The position numbers were made by a program, and so were the translations under genes. Below are positions 29,109 through 40,700 of a stretch of 63,379 nt of DNA, in pieces (position 1 is the first letter of the stretch; every line of letters starts with the position of its first letter). The notes below the pieces were generated by a model, which had not been told where the DNA came from, did no database searches, and worked only from the letters and a program-made list of their open reading frames with translations. The stretch comes from Blattamonas nauphoetae. Lineage: Eukaryota > Preaxostyla > Oxymonadida. The stretch covers positions 1-63,379 of the forward strand of contig JARBJD010000392.1 in NCBI GenBank assembly GCA_033064195.1. Direction: 5' to 3'.

Positions 29109-30647
29109 GGTTAATGGCAACCTATTGGACACAACCGAAACACACGATAATCACCTAATACTGATCTCTTATGATGATTATAATCGGTTTTAGCAAGTTT
29201 TAGAGCGCGGAAACCATTTGGGAGATTTTCTTTGGTAATGTCTACTCGCAGGAAAAATGGGTCATGATCAACCACCTTCGAGATTGATACGAAGCCTAAA
29301 TCTCATTCTCCTCCTCTCAATAATACTGATTTGTTCTTCCTATCATCTCACCTTCGATTCAGATACTGTCATTCCCTAATAACGATGGAAAACACGTTTT
29401 TTATTCGATGTCATCCCGAAAACAGGTGATTTTTAAGTCTCGAATTTGTTCTTAAAACCACTTCACTGTATGTCATACTCAACATTTTGTGGAATTTATG
29501 AGATGAAAAGCATTACATGTCGAGCATTGACGGAGTAGACATCCTAAAAAAAAAATTTCACATTTGATCGACTTCGTTGCTTTTCATCACTTTTAAGGGT
29601 TTGATCTCATTTTTGAATAAAATGACAAGATATTTTGGGAAAACGGTAGAAAAATCTTCAAGATCAGTGCAATTGTTAATTAATGAGCAAATTAACCGAT
29701 TTAGAGTGTTTGGATCTGGTTTTGGGATGTTGTCGTCGGATGTGGGTCAGGCCCACATGATCCTCAAGAGTAGGGGCTCCCGCCCCTACAACCCCGGGGG
29801 TTTTTATTCCCCCCCTCCTAACCCTAACCCCACCCCTATTAATAGTGGCGTCACCAATCGGTGTCCTGTCATCAATCGGTGCTTTTTCTGGACTTATCAC
29901 TTTTGGTCAAACTAAGAAAAAATAAAATTTTTGAATTATTCTCCAGCGCGATCCCGAGAAAACCTCACAATACCTATGACGTTACGAAAGCACACATTTT
30001 TCTTAACTTTCATCCCTCATTTCTCCACAACTAGCCATCCGTTTTGGAATCAAATAAAAGGCATTGTGATCGTATAGATCTCGACAAATGGTGCTCAAAA
30101 ATAAACCGATTTTTTCCTAAGAAGTTTTTGTCGAGAAAAATATGGGTTTTTTTCTATCTTCCTATATACCCGTAATTTTTCTCCGAATTTTTTCAACATG
30201 TTCGTTTCCCCCAAAAAAACGTTTCTGTGAAAAATTTCATCAAAATCGGTACATTTGTTGTTGAGATATTGCCAAAACGATTTTTTCAACGGGCAAAAGG
30301 GGGGTATTTTGAGGTTTTCTCGGGATTGCGTGGGAGTATAATTCTAAAAATTTATTTTTTTCTTAGTTTGATCCATCGTGATTTTCAAGAAAAAGCACCG
30401 ATTGGTGACAGACACCGATTGGTGACGCCACTATAAGAAAAGAGATAAAGAAAGTAAAAATAAAGTGAAATGTTGAGATCGAGGCTCAAAAGTTGATCTA
30501 CCCATAATAAAAAACACTTCAAATCTCCCATTTAGAGAAATGTTTCCGCGCTCTAAAATTAGCAGATTTGGAATGATCTAATAGAGATAATGAAGAAAAA
30601 AGCAAATACATTCAGATTTGGGTGTGTCCATTAGGTTGCCTCTAACC
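29109..30647. mobile_element. Non-autonomous hAT-like DNA transposon, 1,539 bp
   Basis: Ends are inverted: left GGTTAATGGCAACCTATTGG, right (reverse complement) GGTTAGAGGCAACCTAATGG, about 28 bp in all. Flanked by an 8-bp duplication, which is the hAT-type length. It is absent from copy B, where the empty site is intact, so it inserted after the duplication. No transposase gene is visible, so it needs a transposase supplied elsewhere. It holds a smaller nested element at 29,845-30,431. Confidence 0.85.
29845..30431. mobile_element. Nested TA-flanked MITE, 587 bp
   Basis: Inverted ends GTGGCGTCACCAATCGGTGT / ACACCGATTGGTGACGCCAC, flanked by TA at 29,843 and 30,432, as in Tc1/mariner-type elements. 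A second inverted stretch inside (ATCGGTGCTTTTTC / GAAAAAGCACCGAT, then TTTGGTCAAACTAAGAAAAA / TTTTTTCTTAGTTTGATCC) extends the arms to about 100 bp. No open reading frame. Confidence 0.7.
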
Positions 30648-30655
30648 GAGACTGC
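30648..30655. repeat. 8-bp target site duplication, right (GAGACTGC)
   Basis: Right-hand partner of the duplication at 29,101-29,108. Confidence 0.9.
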
Positions 30656-30708
30656 TCCATATAAGGGAAACCTGGGACGATCTATTCATTTCTCCAAGAG
30701 AGACGAGA

Positions 30709-33315
30709 ATGAGAAGGAAGAAAGGGACAGATCCGTCTCACATGCCTCCCAAGCATAAACAGAAAAGAAATCTGACTGATTCACAATCGACTCAAGTCAT
30801 AAAATCTGATTGCACGTGTATTTCTGATTCCCACATGGAAGATTCTTCAAACAAAACCGTCATCAGAACTAGCATCAATTGTTCAACTAATTCTTCATCT
30901 ATCGTACCCACGACCAATCTACTCACAATTAATGCCGATGATCGACAGTATATCCAAATTTCCAAGCAAGTTCTGCAATATGAAATGAGAAGGAGGCGAA
31001 TCAATGTCCAGACAGTGTTGGACCAAGTACATCTGGAGGGTGATGAGATCATTGTTCCCACCTCCACCACATCAGATTGGAGAGTGATATTACAGGATTC
31101 GATCACGGCTGATGATCTGCGGCAAGGATGTATCTCACTCTTCGATCAAGTTAACACTGAAATGAAATTGACCCCAATTGAGGTGAATCATGCTGTCCGT
31201 TTCCTGAAATACGCAGAAATCCACATCAATCATCACAAACACCCCCACAACGAGCTCCTCGACGCTATATTGTGTGAAGCAACAGGCAGCCCTACAGAAA
31301 TCGTGTCTGTGCTCGTCAAACTCGTTTGTCATCCATCGGACACGCTCCGAACAGCTACTCTATCCTTCTTGGACGTTGGTATATTTCGATCCACAAGCGA
31401 ATTCGAGTCTACAGTAACTTCAGCTGGGTTGTTGCCTCAGCTCTTCGAAAAGCTAACACCACACAAAATCCCATTGGATGGAACAACAATCGAATTCCAC
31501 CGCCACTTCGCATCGATTGTGGTCAATCTTTTCGACTTTTGGATCCGAAGCTGCCCTCACCATGAAACGCTTGCGTCTGAAACCATGGATCCCATTTTCC
31601 AACCATTCTGCACACACGTGCAATATCTCCTCGTTGCTCCAGTTTGCCCCGCTGGTGATCATTCCGGTCCCTCACTCCTGTTGGAAACGACAATCCTCAG
31701 TAATCACATCATGAGCCATCCATCTCGTCCGTCCTCTCCAAAGATTGAAGGATTCTTTGATGAGCTGAGAAAGAACATGACGAACGAACTTGCCTCATGG
31801 TTGGATATTGCCACGACAGAAGAACTCAGCAGTCTTCTCTTTGGCAAAGGGGTATGGATGAGTGAACAGCGCTGGGTGGAGATTTTTGAAAGGTGCCTTG
31901 CTCGAGCGAGTGAGGGGAAGACATTCTCCAATTTGGGAGTCACCGCGTTTATGTGCTTCGTGTCTCGCTGCCCTTGTAATGTCGGTTCGGTCTTCTGGCC
32001 AGATGGAACCTTCTCCCTCAAAATGGGAGATACCGTCGTGTCTTCGTCGAAACTGGACTCGAAGGCACTCTGGACACTCTTCACTCCAACACAGCTGCAC
32101 CATGCTACCACCATCCTAAATGCATTGAGATGGTTCTTGGTGTATGCGGACAGAGCGATATATATGAAACACATTTGGAATGAATGGTTCCCCAACTTTA
32201 GCAACGCTGTTAATCCATCAAAATTGCCATTCACTGTTGGCTTCATCTCATTCCACACGAACCTCGTCAGCATATTGAGAGTTTATCTCGATCAGATTCG
32301 AGATTATGAACCGGCGAGGACGAGCTCATTGACAGATCAACTTCGAGGCGAACTGGACGAGCTCTCTCTCGCGTTCTACACACAAACGAAGGATTACGTC
32401 GTCCATCTCTCGCTTCATCCATTCGCTTTGGATGACGAGTACCATGACACAATTCTTGACTTTCTCGACCGATTGTTTCGATGCGACTGTGAATACAACA
32501 AGACACGTTCATTTCGAGCAGAATTGAGACAGAAAATGGATGAATCTGCAATCTCGTCGTCATCACCACCATTCATCCTCACATCCGAACTTGCTTGTCG
32601 TCTCTCCGACGAAGAGATCGTGAACATTGTGGACAAAATTGTTGGTCTGCTCGACAGCGACTCTCCTTTGGATGACGACACCATCCTTCGGATCTGCACA
32701 TTCATCAGAATGCAACTCAGTCGTGTCTATCTGCCCGATCTGTTCAGAAAAGCTGGAAGATCAAATGAGCAATACTTGCACGCCTTCGAGTCTCTCCTCT
32801 CTCTCAACGTAGACTATTTGGATCGAGCACCGATAAGGTATCTTCTCTCGACTTGGCCAAAGGAACTCCAACAAGCATTGGACGAATGGGATGATGTTGA
32901 TTTGGAGAGAGTTGGAATTGTGAAGGGAATGATCGACCAGAACCAACACTCCGATGAATTCGAACCGAAAACATTTGAATCTCTCGTTGTCGATTTTGCC
33001 ATCCGAAGCCTTTCACAAGCTCGCCACAGTGCCGCTCGACTGTCTCAACCACAACTCGAACAACTGCTTGCTCCGTCCGTCGACGTCGTAAGCAAACACT
33101 TCATCCAACTCCGCTCGTTTGAGAAGTGGGGAGATGAGAGACATCAGAAAATGTTTGTCGATGTCTGCTATTGTTGCGATCAGCGTGCGGTTGCTCAGTG
33201 TGTCAGCAGGATTGGATTCTTCTCTCGCTTTGTGACTGCTTTGTTCAACGACAATCCGAACACAAGCGAAGCTTTTTTCAGGATGATCGTTACAGCTAAA
33301 CTTGTTCTGAAATGA
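30709..33315 (+). CDS. Large helical-repeat host protein (copy A), 3' part displaced by foldback insertion
   Basis: An 868-residue reading frame starting MRRKKGTDPSHMPPKHK (basic, Ser-rich first 90 residues), followed by ARM/HEAT-like leucine-rich helices ('LLDAILCEATGSPTEIVSVLVKL', 'LLPQLFEKLTPHKI', 'FVDVCYCCDQRAVAQC'). No enzyme motif seen; a scaffold function is possible but unproven. The frame ends inside an inserted foldback element at 33,300-34,354. Sequence after the insert, at 34,355-34,563, continues with the same codon style and a natural-looking C-terminus (see that entry), so the gene is probably disrupted by the insertion. Upstream, 'CATATAAGGGAAA' stands about 50 nt before the start and is conserved in copy B. 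Confidence 0.6.
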   Translation: MRRKKGTDPSHMPPKHKQKRNLTDSQSTQVIKSDCTCISDSHMEDSSNKTVIRTSINCSTNSSSIVPTTNLLTINADDRQYIQISKQVLQYEMRRRRINVQTVLDQVHLEGDEIIVPTSTTSDWRVILQDSITADDLRQGCISLFDQVNTEMKLTPIEVNHAVRFLKYAEIHINHHKHPHNELLDAILCEATGSPTEIVSVLVKLVCHPSDTLRTATLSFLDVGIFRSTSEFESTVTSAGLLPQLFEKLTPHKIPLDGTTIEFHRHFASIVVNLFDFWIRSCPHHETLASETMDPIFQPFCTHVQYLLVAPVCPAGDHSGPSLLLETTILSNHIMSHPSRPSSPKIEGFFDELRKNMTNELASWLDIATTEELSSLLFGKGVWMSEQRWVEIFERCLARASEGKTFSNLGVTAFMCFVSRCPCNVGSVFWPDGTFSLKMGDTVVSSSKLDSKALWTLFTPTQLHHATTILNALRWFLVYADRAIYMKHIWNEWFPNFSNAVNPSKLPFTVGFISFHTNLVSILRVYLDQIRDYEPARTSSLTDQLRGELDELSLAFYTQTKDYVVHLSLHPFALDDEYHDTILDFLDRLFRCDCEYNKTRSFRAELRQKMDESAISSSSPPFILTSELACRLSDEEIVNIVDKIVGLLDSDSPLDDDTILRICTFIRMQLSRVYLPDLFRKAGRSNEQYLHAFESLLSLNVDYLDRAPIRYLLSTWPKELQQALDEWDDVDLERVGIVKGMIDQNQHSDEFEPKTFESLVVDFAIRSLSQARHSAARLSQPQLEQLLAPSVDVVSKHFIQLRSFEKWGDERHQKMFVDVCYCCDQRAVAQCVSRIGFFSRFVTALFNDNPNTSEAFFRMIVTAKLVLK

Positions 33316-34354
33316 AGAGGAATTGTTCAGAATTGAAAATGATTGTTCAGAAATGAACACGAATAATTCAGAAATGAAAATGATTGTTCAGAAATGAAGA
33401 AGAATTGTTCAGAAATGAAAAATGATTGTTCAGAAATGAATACGAATAATTCAGAAATGAAAACAAATAATTCTGAAATGAAAAACAACAGCTACAGGTA
33501 TTCAAGACAACATATATTCGAATGTCCACTCTCATTGATTGAATGAACGGTTGATCAAACACTCAATGTCAAAATAAACAGTTCTCGTTGTGTCAGAAAT
33601 AGGTTGCGTGTCACATCAAAACAGGGTCGTTTGCGTTTATTGTGGAATAAAAAAAGATGGTTTGTGATAGTGACCTACGAAACACGCTTTTCTACCGGAT
33701 CAGAGAACAGATCTTCACTAACTTTTGAATGACTCACATCAGAACAATTGGAAATCAAGACAATTAATGAACGTGAATTACCTCACAAACTGTTCTCGGA
33801 TGGATTTAGGTGAAGATTGGTCAACTCGCTGAAACACAATCGACTTTTTGCTGGTTTTGGGATCATACGCAGGTTTAACATGGTCCAATAACTTCACAAA
33901 TCCCCATGATTGTATCAAAATTGACAAACAATGGCTATTTTACCAGAAACCCAGCTGTCTGTATGGATGAACCCGATGAGGACTGTTTTCTCATTCTTTT
34001 ATCTTTGACATTCTCATTTGAGATATTTCATCTTGTTCAGTTCAATTATTTGTTTTTGGTGGAATGGTGGAGCAACGTGAAGACATCCTGTACCTTTTTT
34101 CAGTGGTATCAATGAAATACCAGACTTGTTTTCATTTCTGAATTATTCATGTTCATTTCTGAACAATCATTTTTCATTTCTGAACAATTCTTCTTCATTT
34201 CTGAACAATCATTTTCATTTCTGAATTATTCGTGTTCATTTCTGAACAATCATTTTCAATTCTGAATTATTCCTCTTCATTTCTGAACAATCATTTTCAT
34301 TTCTGAATTATTCCTCTTCATTTCAGAACTATTCTTCTTCATTTCAGAACAAGT
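33300..34354. mobile_element. Foldback-type element with tandem-repeat arms, 1,055 bp
   Basis: The ends are inverted: ACTTGTTCTGAAATGAAGA on the left and its complement on the right. Each arm (33,300-33,485 and 34,125-34,354) is a series of about 20-bp units near TTGTTCAGAAATGAAAATGA with variants (AATAATTCAGAAATGAA). The centre (33,490-34,120) is unique and without a gene. Inverted arms built from tandem repeats are the hallmark of foldback/Galileo-like DNA transposons. No clear target duplication is seen. It lies inside the helical-repeat gene. Confidence 0.75.
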
Positions 34355-34563
34355 CTCCCTGTAATCGTCGAGATTATGAGATGACAGACGAAGATCGGAA
34401 GACGATTGGAAGAACGGTCCCAAACTTTCTGGAGGAAGGCTGGCAAGATGCTGTGGAATTCATCTTCATTCAGGGGAAGGATGTCGACCATTTCGACACC
34501 AAATTCAGTGCAAGACTAATGATGAAATTCTTCGGAACGAATCTCAACAGTCTGACTAATTGA
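34355..34563 (+). pseudogene. Displaced C-terminus of the helical-repeat gene (copy A)
   Basis: An open stretch containing MTDEDRKTIGRTVPNFLEEG and ending DTKFSARLMMKFFGTNLNSLTN with a TGA stop. It begins exactly at the edge of the foldback element. Helical, charged composition matches the 868-residue frame on the other side. It cannot be compared with copy B, which is truncated earlier. The alternative is an unrelated short ORF. Confidence 0.45.
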
Positions 34564-37499
34564 TGTGTGTCTGACTGATGCTGTTCACTCCCATTCGTGT
34601 GGCATTGTCGCGAATGGACGAATCAAACACGTTCTGTGTTCAATATCCATTTCATTTCTTTAATTCTTCTCATTTCATCAAAGGAATCACATTTATCTAT
34701 TGTTTTCTCTTATGATGTGTAGTTATCCTGTCCTCCTCGCTCTCTGTCCGCTCCAGGGGTTCCAAAGAGTAGATTATTCCATCAGATCTCGTTCAGAACA
34801 GTTGTTTTCAAAGTCGCACATTATGCCGTTCTCAATGTAGGGTTCAGTGTTTAAAAATTACGGATAATGTGGTATTTTTGATTGATGTGAGGTTGATTCT
34901 GAGAAAAAATGAGCGAAATGAAAGCCTGGAGCGGCGTAATTTTCCATTCAGCTGCTGCCCTTTTTCAATTTCTTCTAAATTGCTGTGTCCACATGACAAG
35001 AAATTGAAATTCCCGATGAGTTTTTTGACGACAATTACGAGGAGGCACTAGACTTAATTCGGATACTTGTGATGGAGGAGAAAAGATAGGTGTATTTGGT
35101 TCGATTCATAGTCCTTCTTGTCTGGCTCTCTTCGATCTTTGCTCTTGTGCAAATGGTTCAAACGGATATAAACAGTCTGTCATAAACTCATGAAATTCTT
35201 GGTTCTCTTTTCATTCCACATCTCCTCCAGACAAATAATCTGAACTTGATCTCCTTTTCTTTCTTTGAATCTCCTTCTCATCTTGATTTTCTTCAATTAT
35301 TGTCTATTTTTCTTTCATTTTTCGATATTCATTGCGATTAGTTCATTTCTTTCTCGTTCTTCAGGTTTCAAACTCATTCTTGTTGCCACTCTCTTCATGG
35401 CCATTTCATCTCTCTTCTGAGTTGTTCATTAAGTGTCATTCATAACATATCAGCGTTTTCTTGTCTCAATTCCTCTTGGCTCCTCACAGGATCATCATCT
35501 CAAATCATCCCACATTCTCACCCGACTACTTCGACACTATTTCCATATAGGTCGGTCCGGACATCTCACCGAGACTGGGAGACGAGCCTTGTTGTTTGTA
35601 ATAATTGTTCTCATCTCGGCAAAAGACTCAACTTTATTTTTTGTTTTCTCTTCCTCTTCACAATCTATCGTCTCCAACTGAGAGCCAGGAATATCCTCTG
35701 TGAGAGAGCTGTGGATGATGAATTGATAGCTCTGCCTCCATGACTTGTCTGGACAGGGACAGGCGGAAAAAAGAAAAGGCATGAAAATAAGGTCACCATA
35801 AGAAAGACAACATGAAGCGATAAAGTCAAAGATGACAAAAGATCGAGAAAGAGACCAAGCGATGAAGAGCTAACACGTTCATCCAAACAGAGCCGCACAA
35901 CACTGCTCGAATCTGAGGAACTCGTTGTTCGCTGATTCAGAACTTCTTGAAAAGGCAAATGTTAAGTGAGCGAGATCGACAATGAGAACATTGATGAAAA
36001 GAAGGTCCCTCTTTCCATTTTTTCCATTTTCCAACGATTTCCAGCGCAATGAGCATGGAAACAATGTCGTTCATTAGATTGTCAAAGCGAGAGTTCGTTC
36101 TGTTTTGTTCAGCTTGCTTGACGATGAAGAGTGTTGGGATGAAGAATGGAATGTTGACATTCACATCTTCTCCACTCTGACTCAATCTCAATACATCCAC
36201 TTTTCTGAACACATGATGGTTTGAGGAAGAGATGTGTTTGGTTGGGCGATGTTCGGCATTAGAGAGGAGGACGATCCAATGAGTGAACAGGTATCCATTG
36301 CAGGGTGAGGATACCAGTGTCCCATTCACACAAAGCAGTGCTGATTCGATTGTGTTGCAAGCTTCATTTCATTTTGGTCCAACGAGTGAACACATCTCAA
36401 TCGTCAAGTGCCCTTCAACCATTCGAATGAGGATCAGCGAAGGAAGTCAGAGAGGACAAGATCAACATCATGGACCCGAAGACGCCCCCCACAACCATCA
36501 ACCATTCCTTCTCCTTCCAATTCCGACGATGACAACAAAGAAGACACAAACAATTCAGGTGATGTTGATGGTCCTGATTCGATCACAATTTCATGCTGAG
36601 ACAACATTGTCACTTGTTCGGTCTGTACCATGTTGTGAATGATCGAAATCGACTGCGACGAAAGCTCAACGCCTTCCACAATCTTCCATCCATCCTCAAT
36701 TGTTGAGCACGGTCGCGTTCGATCCCCACAAAACAAACTCGAGCCTGCAGATGAATCAGAATCAACGTAAATGAGGACGTCAACTGGAAGTCTGCCGGTT
36801 GTCGTTGAGATGGTTGTGTGTCCCAGAGATCACAACAGAGTGATTGTGAGCTGTCAATGATGGATGGACCAGAGAGTGTTTCAGACAGCACAATAGTATC
36901 ACCATTTGGGTTAATCCTTCCATTCTTCCAACTTCACTCCTACCAGTGCCACAAGCACTGATTTCTGTTGCTCGCCTCCCAGCGAGCAAGCTGCCCCTGT
37001 GATTCGGATCCGCTCTGATACCATTCGTGTTGTTGAGAAAGACAGATACACAAAATCTGGATTGGAGGTGGGGAAGACACACGAAATTGATGAATGAGTC
37101 GGGCCGAGTGATGTTCAGGCGCATCTGAATCCCTCTCACGTTCGGCGATACGATTCCTACCCCGCTGTCGTTGCTCGTGCTCAACATCACCCAACTCCCA
37201 ACCTCTCGCTCACGAACTTCACTCCCAGACTGCGAACAGCTGGACGAGAAGAGACGAGGATGTCCTGTCATGAGGCTGCTGTAGGGGAGTTTTGTTCAGA
37301 CAGGTCAGATGAGAAGAGAGGGGAAGTTCCTTGGTGAGATCTTGCACTTCCAACGAGAAACCAGTTCTAAGAAGGACAGTGCCTTCTGTGACGATTTGTG
37401 ATCTTCAGAAGTGGACCGAATGATCATGCACATATTTTCATCGTTCAGGGGACGACAAACAAGAAGGGATGAAGATTTCTGATGTACACGATATCGTTG
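34564..37499. other. Gene-poor host spacer between copies A and B
   Basis: No intact gene recognised. Only short frames with abrupt ends. A relic of a repeat-rich surface-type protein is suggested at 36,434-36,777 on the minus strand, and more decayed coding-like sequence up to 37,271. The rest (34,564-35,900) is T-rich with nothing I can name. Confidence 0.4.
36434..36777 (-). pseudogene. Relic of a beta-helix/surface-type repeat protein
   Basis: The frame reads LIYVDSDSSAGSSLFCGDRT, then RPCSTIEDGWKIVEG. Val-Asp-Ser plus CG...PC-S-x-x-x-A/G is the style of right-handed beta-helix surface proteins common in metamonads. Neighbouring frames are interrupted on both sides, so this is a fragment. 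Low certainty. Confidence 0.25.
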
Positions 37500-37770
37500 G
37501 TCTCACTCACTTAGGTGACTTGAATCCACAAATTGGACTTGAATTTGGGGAATATCGGACTTGTGACAGAAGTCTTGGCCAACAATGTTTGATGGATTCT
37601 GGGTGATTGTGTTGGGCGAACATCGGACGCGTCAACCAGTAGAACATAAATGTTCTTCTTTGAGAATGTTCGAGAAGAGTGCAATGATGAGCTTGGTCTG
37701 AATCGGTCTATAGTCAACTCTGTTCATCATAACATCACCGATTTAGGGCCTGATCTTGCTGCTGGATCGA

Positions 37771-40700
37771 ATGGAAAGGAACTTCAGCAGACTTATCCAG
37801 CCGAACCGACCAGACGGTCCTCTGGATCTTGGAGACGTTAATTTGAAATTAATTCGCAGGATTCAAGTTATGATTGATTCATGTGTTGGAGTTCTTAAAC
37901 AATCAGACTTTCTTGATTTTGACAGCAAGCTGACCAATAAAGAACTCTCAGACTTGTCCCATCTTTTGTATCAATCATTTCCGACGATGAAAGGAAATCC
38001 CAATGACACAAACCCTCTGAAACAATATCTATTTCGGTCATCAACATTCTCTCTCTTTGGCCATGTTATTTTCAACTCGCAAACATTTATTGATTCTGAA
38101 ACGAAAGTTACCCTTGATTTTAAACACCCAATTCTCCATGTTATCACGGGCACTCCTGGAATGGGGAAATCAGCGAGTCGATTCCCGTTCATCACACTGT
38201 TGATGAGCTTTGGAGTAGAGGTTTGGATTGTTTTTGATTGATTCGACGATTCAGTCTGCCACGACGACTAAAGTTGGGGAACAAGTCTATGTCTTCAAAC
38301 GGAAGAAGAAGAAATTGCGAACAGGAACAACCAAAATTTGCATGGATGATAGCGACGGAGGTCTCTCCGACTGTTATACTCCATCATACCTATACACGTA
38401 TGATGTGTTCGTGTTCAAGGAACACGGGACTGCGAAAAAGGAAACCAAAAAAGTATTTTCGGAAAAGGCCTACGACCCGAACGTAGCAGACCTTTCAGAT
38501 CCCAAGGCGTTACCAACCGGATGGACGCACCTTGGAAATGTCTTCGTCCCAAGTGTGGATCACTTTCCGTACTTCCTCCGTCTGTTGGTGGACAATCAGA
38601 GAAAAACCCTCAAAAAACAAAGGACACTCAAAGTGGACGTGAATATCCTTCGGGAATCGACCGTGGCTCGCGGTTCATTACTCTCACCGGAATGTTTTCT
38701 CATTCCTGGTTCGCCGATCCAAAAAGAAGAGAAGGACGAAGAAGAAGAACACACAAAAGAAGAAGTCGAAGAAGAACACACAAAAGAAGAAGTCGAAGAA
38801 GAGGAGGACGAAGAAGAGGAAGACGAAGAAGAGGAGTATACAGAAGAGTATACCGAAGAAGAAGACGAAGAAGAAAAGCACACAGAAGAGGAGGACAAAG
38901 AAGAAGTCGAAGAAGAAGAAGAAGAACCCGCAATCGGCATCTATGTGAAAGAGCCCATGATTTTGCTGAAAGGTTCAGTGATCAAGGAGAATTCAGTTCT
39001 GGCGAAAGGATCGTCTCTTTGCACGTTGACCGTCGTGAACAGACTCGAAAACACAAAGTGGCATGTCGTCGATGAGTTTGTCACATTTTTTCTCAACTCC
39101 TTTCAGTCTTACATTTTCTGATGGGTTAGGGCTCGAGCCAGATACCAACTATGTGCTGTTCACATCACCAAAGGGTTCGAGATGGAAGAAAGTCAACACG
39201 ACCCCCAAAACGCATAAATGCTACACAGTGGAGTATTTTGTCCCAAAATACAAGCCTCAAGAGCAAGCAGCGCTTCTCAACACGCTGGGAGAACAAACTA
39301 TCACTCCAGAACATGTCGAAGAAGCTATCCAGGGAGTTGAACTCTTTTCGTTCATTCCACGCTTTGTCCTGCACTCAGATTCAGCCATGACAGCGATCAC
39401 ACAATTCACATCAGCCAAAACACTCACCAATATCAACCCTAAGGATTTGTTCACAGACATAGTTTCGCACAAAATGGTACACTTTTCTTGTCCTCAATAT
39501 GACTGTCACAACTGGTACACCGAGTTTGCAACAGAGTTGGCTCGATGGATCGCCTTGAGAACATTCAACACCACAATGAAAAAGGAGTATATTAAAACCC
39601 TCAAGTCGATGTCGCCTAGCGCAGAGTTCAATCAGCAGAGAGGAGCGCTCTTTCATTCCTTTGTCTCAGATGCCATTCTCGGAGGGTTTCATCTGACCTC
39701 TCCAAAGAGACTTCTCTCTTCAACGAAACAACCCCCTCCCGAAGCACTTCCAAAGGATGTCGGGCTCCCACAACCCATTGGCGAGTCATACGTTTACCTG
39801 CGAAATTCAGAAAGCATGCGGAAAGCATCTCTGCCCGACATCAAGAAAATTCCTGTTGAGAAACTCGAAAACTTTGACCAAAAGTGGGAAATCTTCTTTT
39901 CCTCGCCCATGATTCCTTGCGATGTGTCGTCGGCAACACTGATTTTCCGAGGCGATAACGTGACCAAAGACTCTCGAACATTCATCTCTCATGGTATCCA
40001 AATGCAAAGACCACGGGTTCGAAATGAATCAGCAGCCAAGTGCTTCACGTTCTATCTGAAACCGCTGGGTGGAAACAATGCTGGTTTTGACTCAGTGTTG
40101 TTATTCTTCAAAGTGCACAAAGAACGGGATGGGTTGAAAATCGACGATCTCTGTGTGATGTTCATACAATCCACACTCGCAAAGGAGCACCCAATCAGCG
40201 ACACTGGAGCCAATTTGATGTTTCTGTGGCTTGCCCTACTGTGCGCAGTGTATGGGCTCAACCAACAACACATTCATCCTTTCTTCTTCTTTTTGGAAGC
40301 AGCCGGCAGTCAAGAAGTTTCGTTTGGAAGGTGATTACCCCACAGGCTCTTTCATCCCAGAAGACAATGTTTGGGTGATGAATTGTCATGCTCGGGAACA
40401 GAATAAAATAATTCTCCCACATACAGAGCGATTGATTTTGTCAGCTACCGCTACTCAACCGAACACAAATCCAACACACTTCCGATGTTTCTTCTGTGAC
40501 AAAATCGTTCGAGGATTCTTTCCAAGCCATCGATGTCCGAACATTTCACTGAAATATTCAGAAGAACAGAAAACGACGATCAATCACAATCTGTTGTGTC
40601 AGAATGAATGGTTGTTTCCTAAACCTCCTTCCCAGACAGAACAAGAACAAGGTCAAGTCACAGAACAAAAACAAGGTCAAGTTACAGATCGAGAACAGGG

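Larger units (their letters stand above)
19172..32127. repeat. Tandem segmental duplication, copy A
   Basis: Aligns in the same order and orientation with 37,500-49,464. From about 19,172 to 23,150 the copies differ clearly (roughly a fifth of bases by eye). From about 23,270 onward they are almost identical, including intergenic DNA, apart from the 1.5-kb transposon present only in A. Similarity stops at 32,127 only because copy B is cut there by element 2. Confidence 0.9.

Noticed and set aside
29817-29835. Internal telomere or chromosome end
   Set aside because: Only two TAACCC-type units; too short to support more than chance or a repair scar.
33321-34350. CRISPR array
   Set aside because: The spaced units are continuous tandem repeats in inverted arms without spacers or cas genes; foldback element is the better reading.
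36283-36642. Plus-strand 119-residue gene
   Set aside because: Overlaps the better minus-strand relic and has no recognisable pattern.
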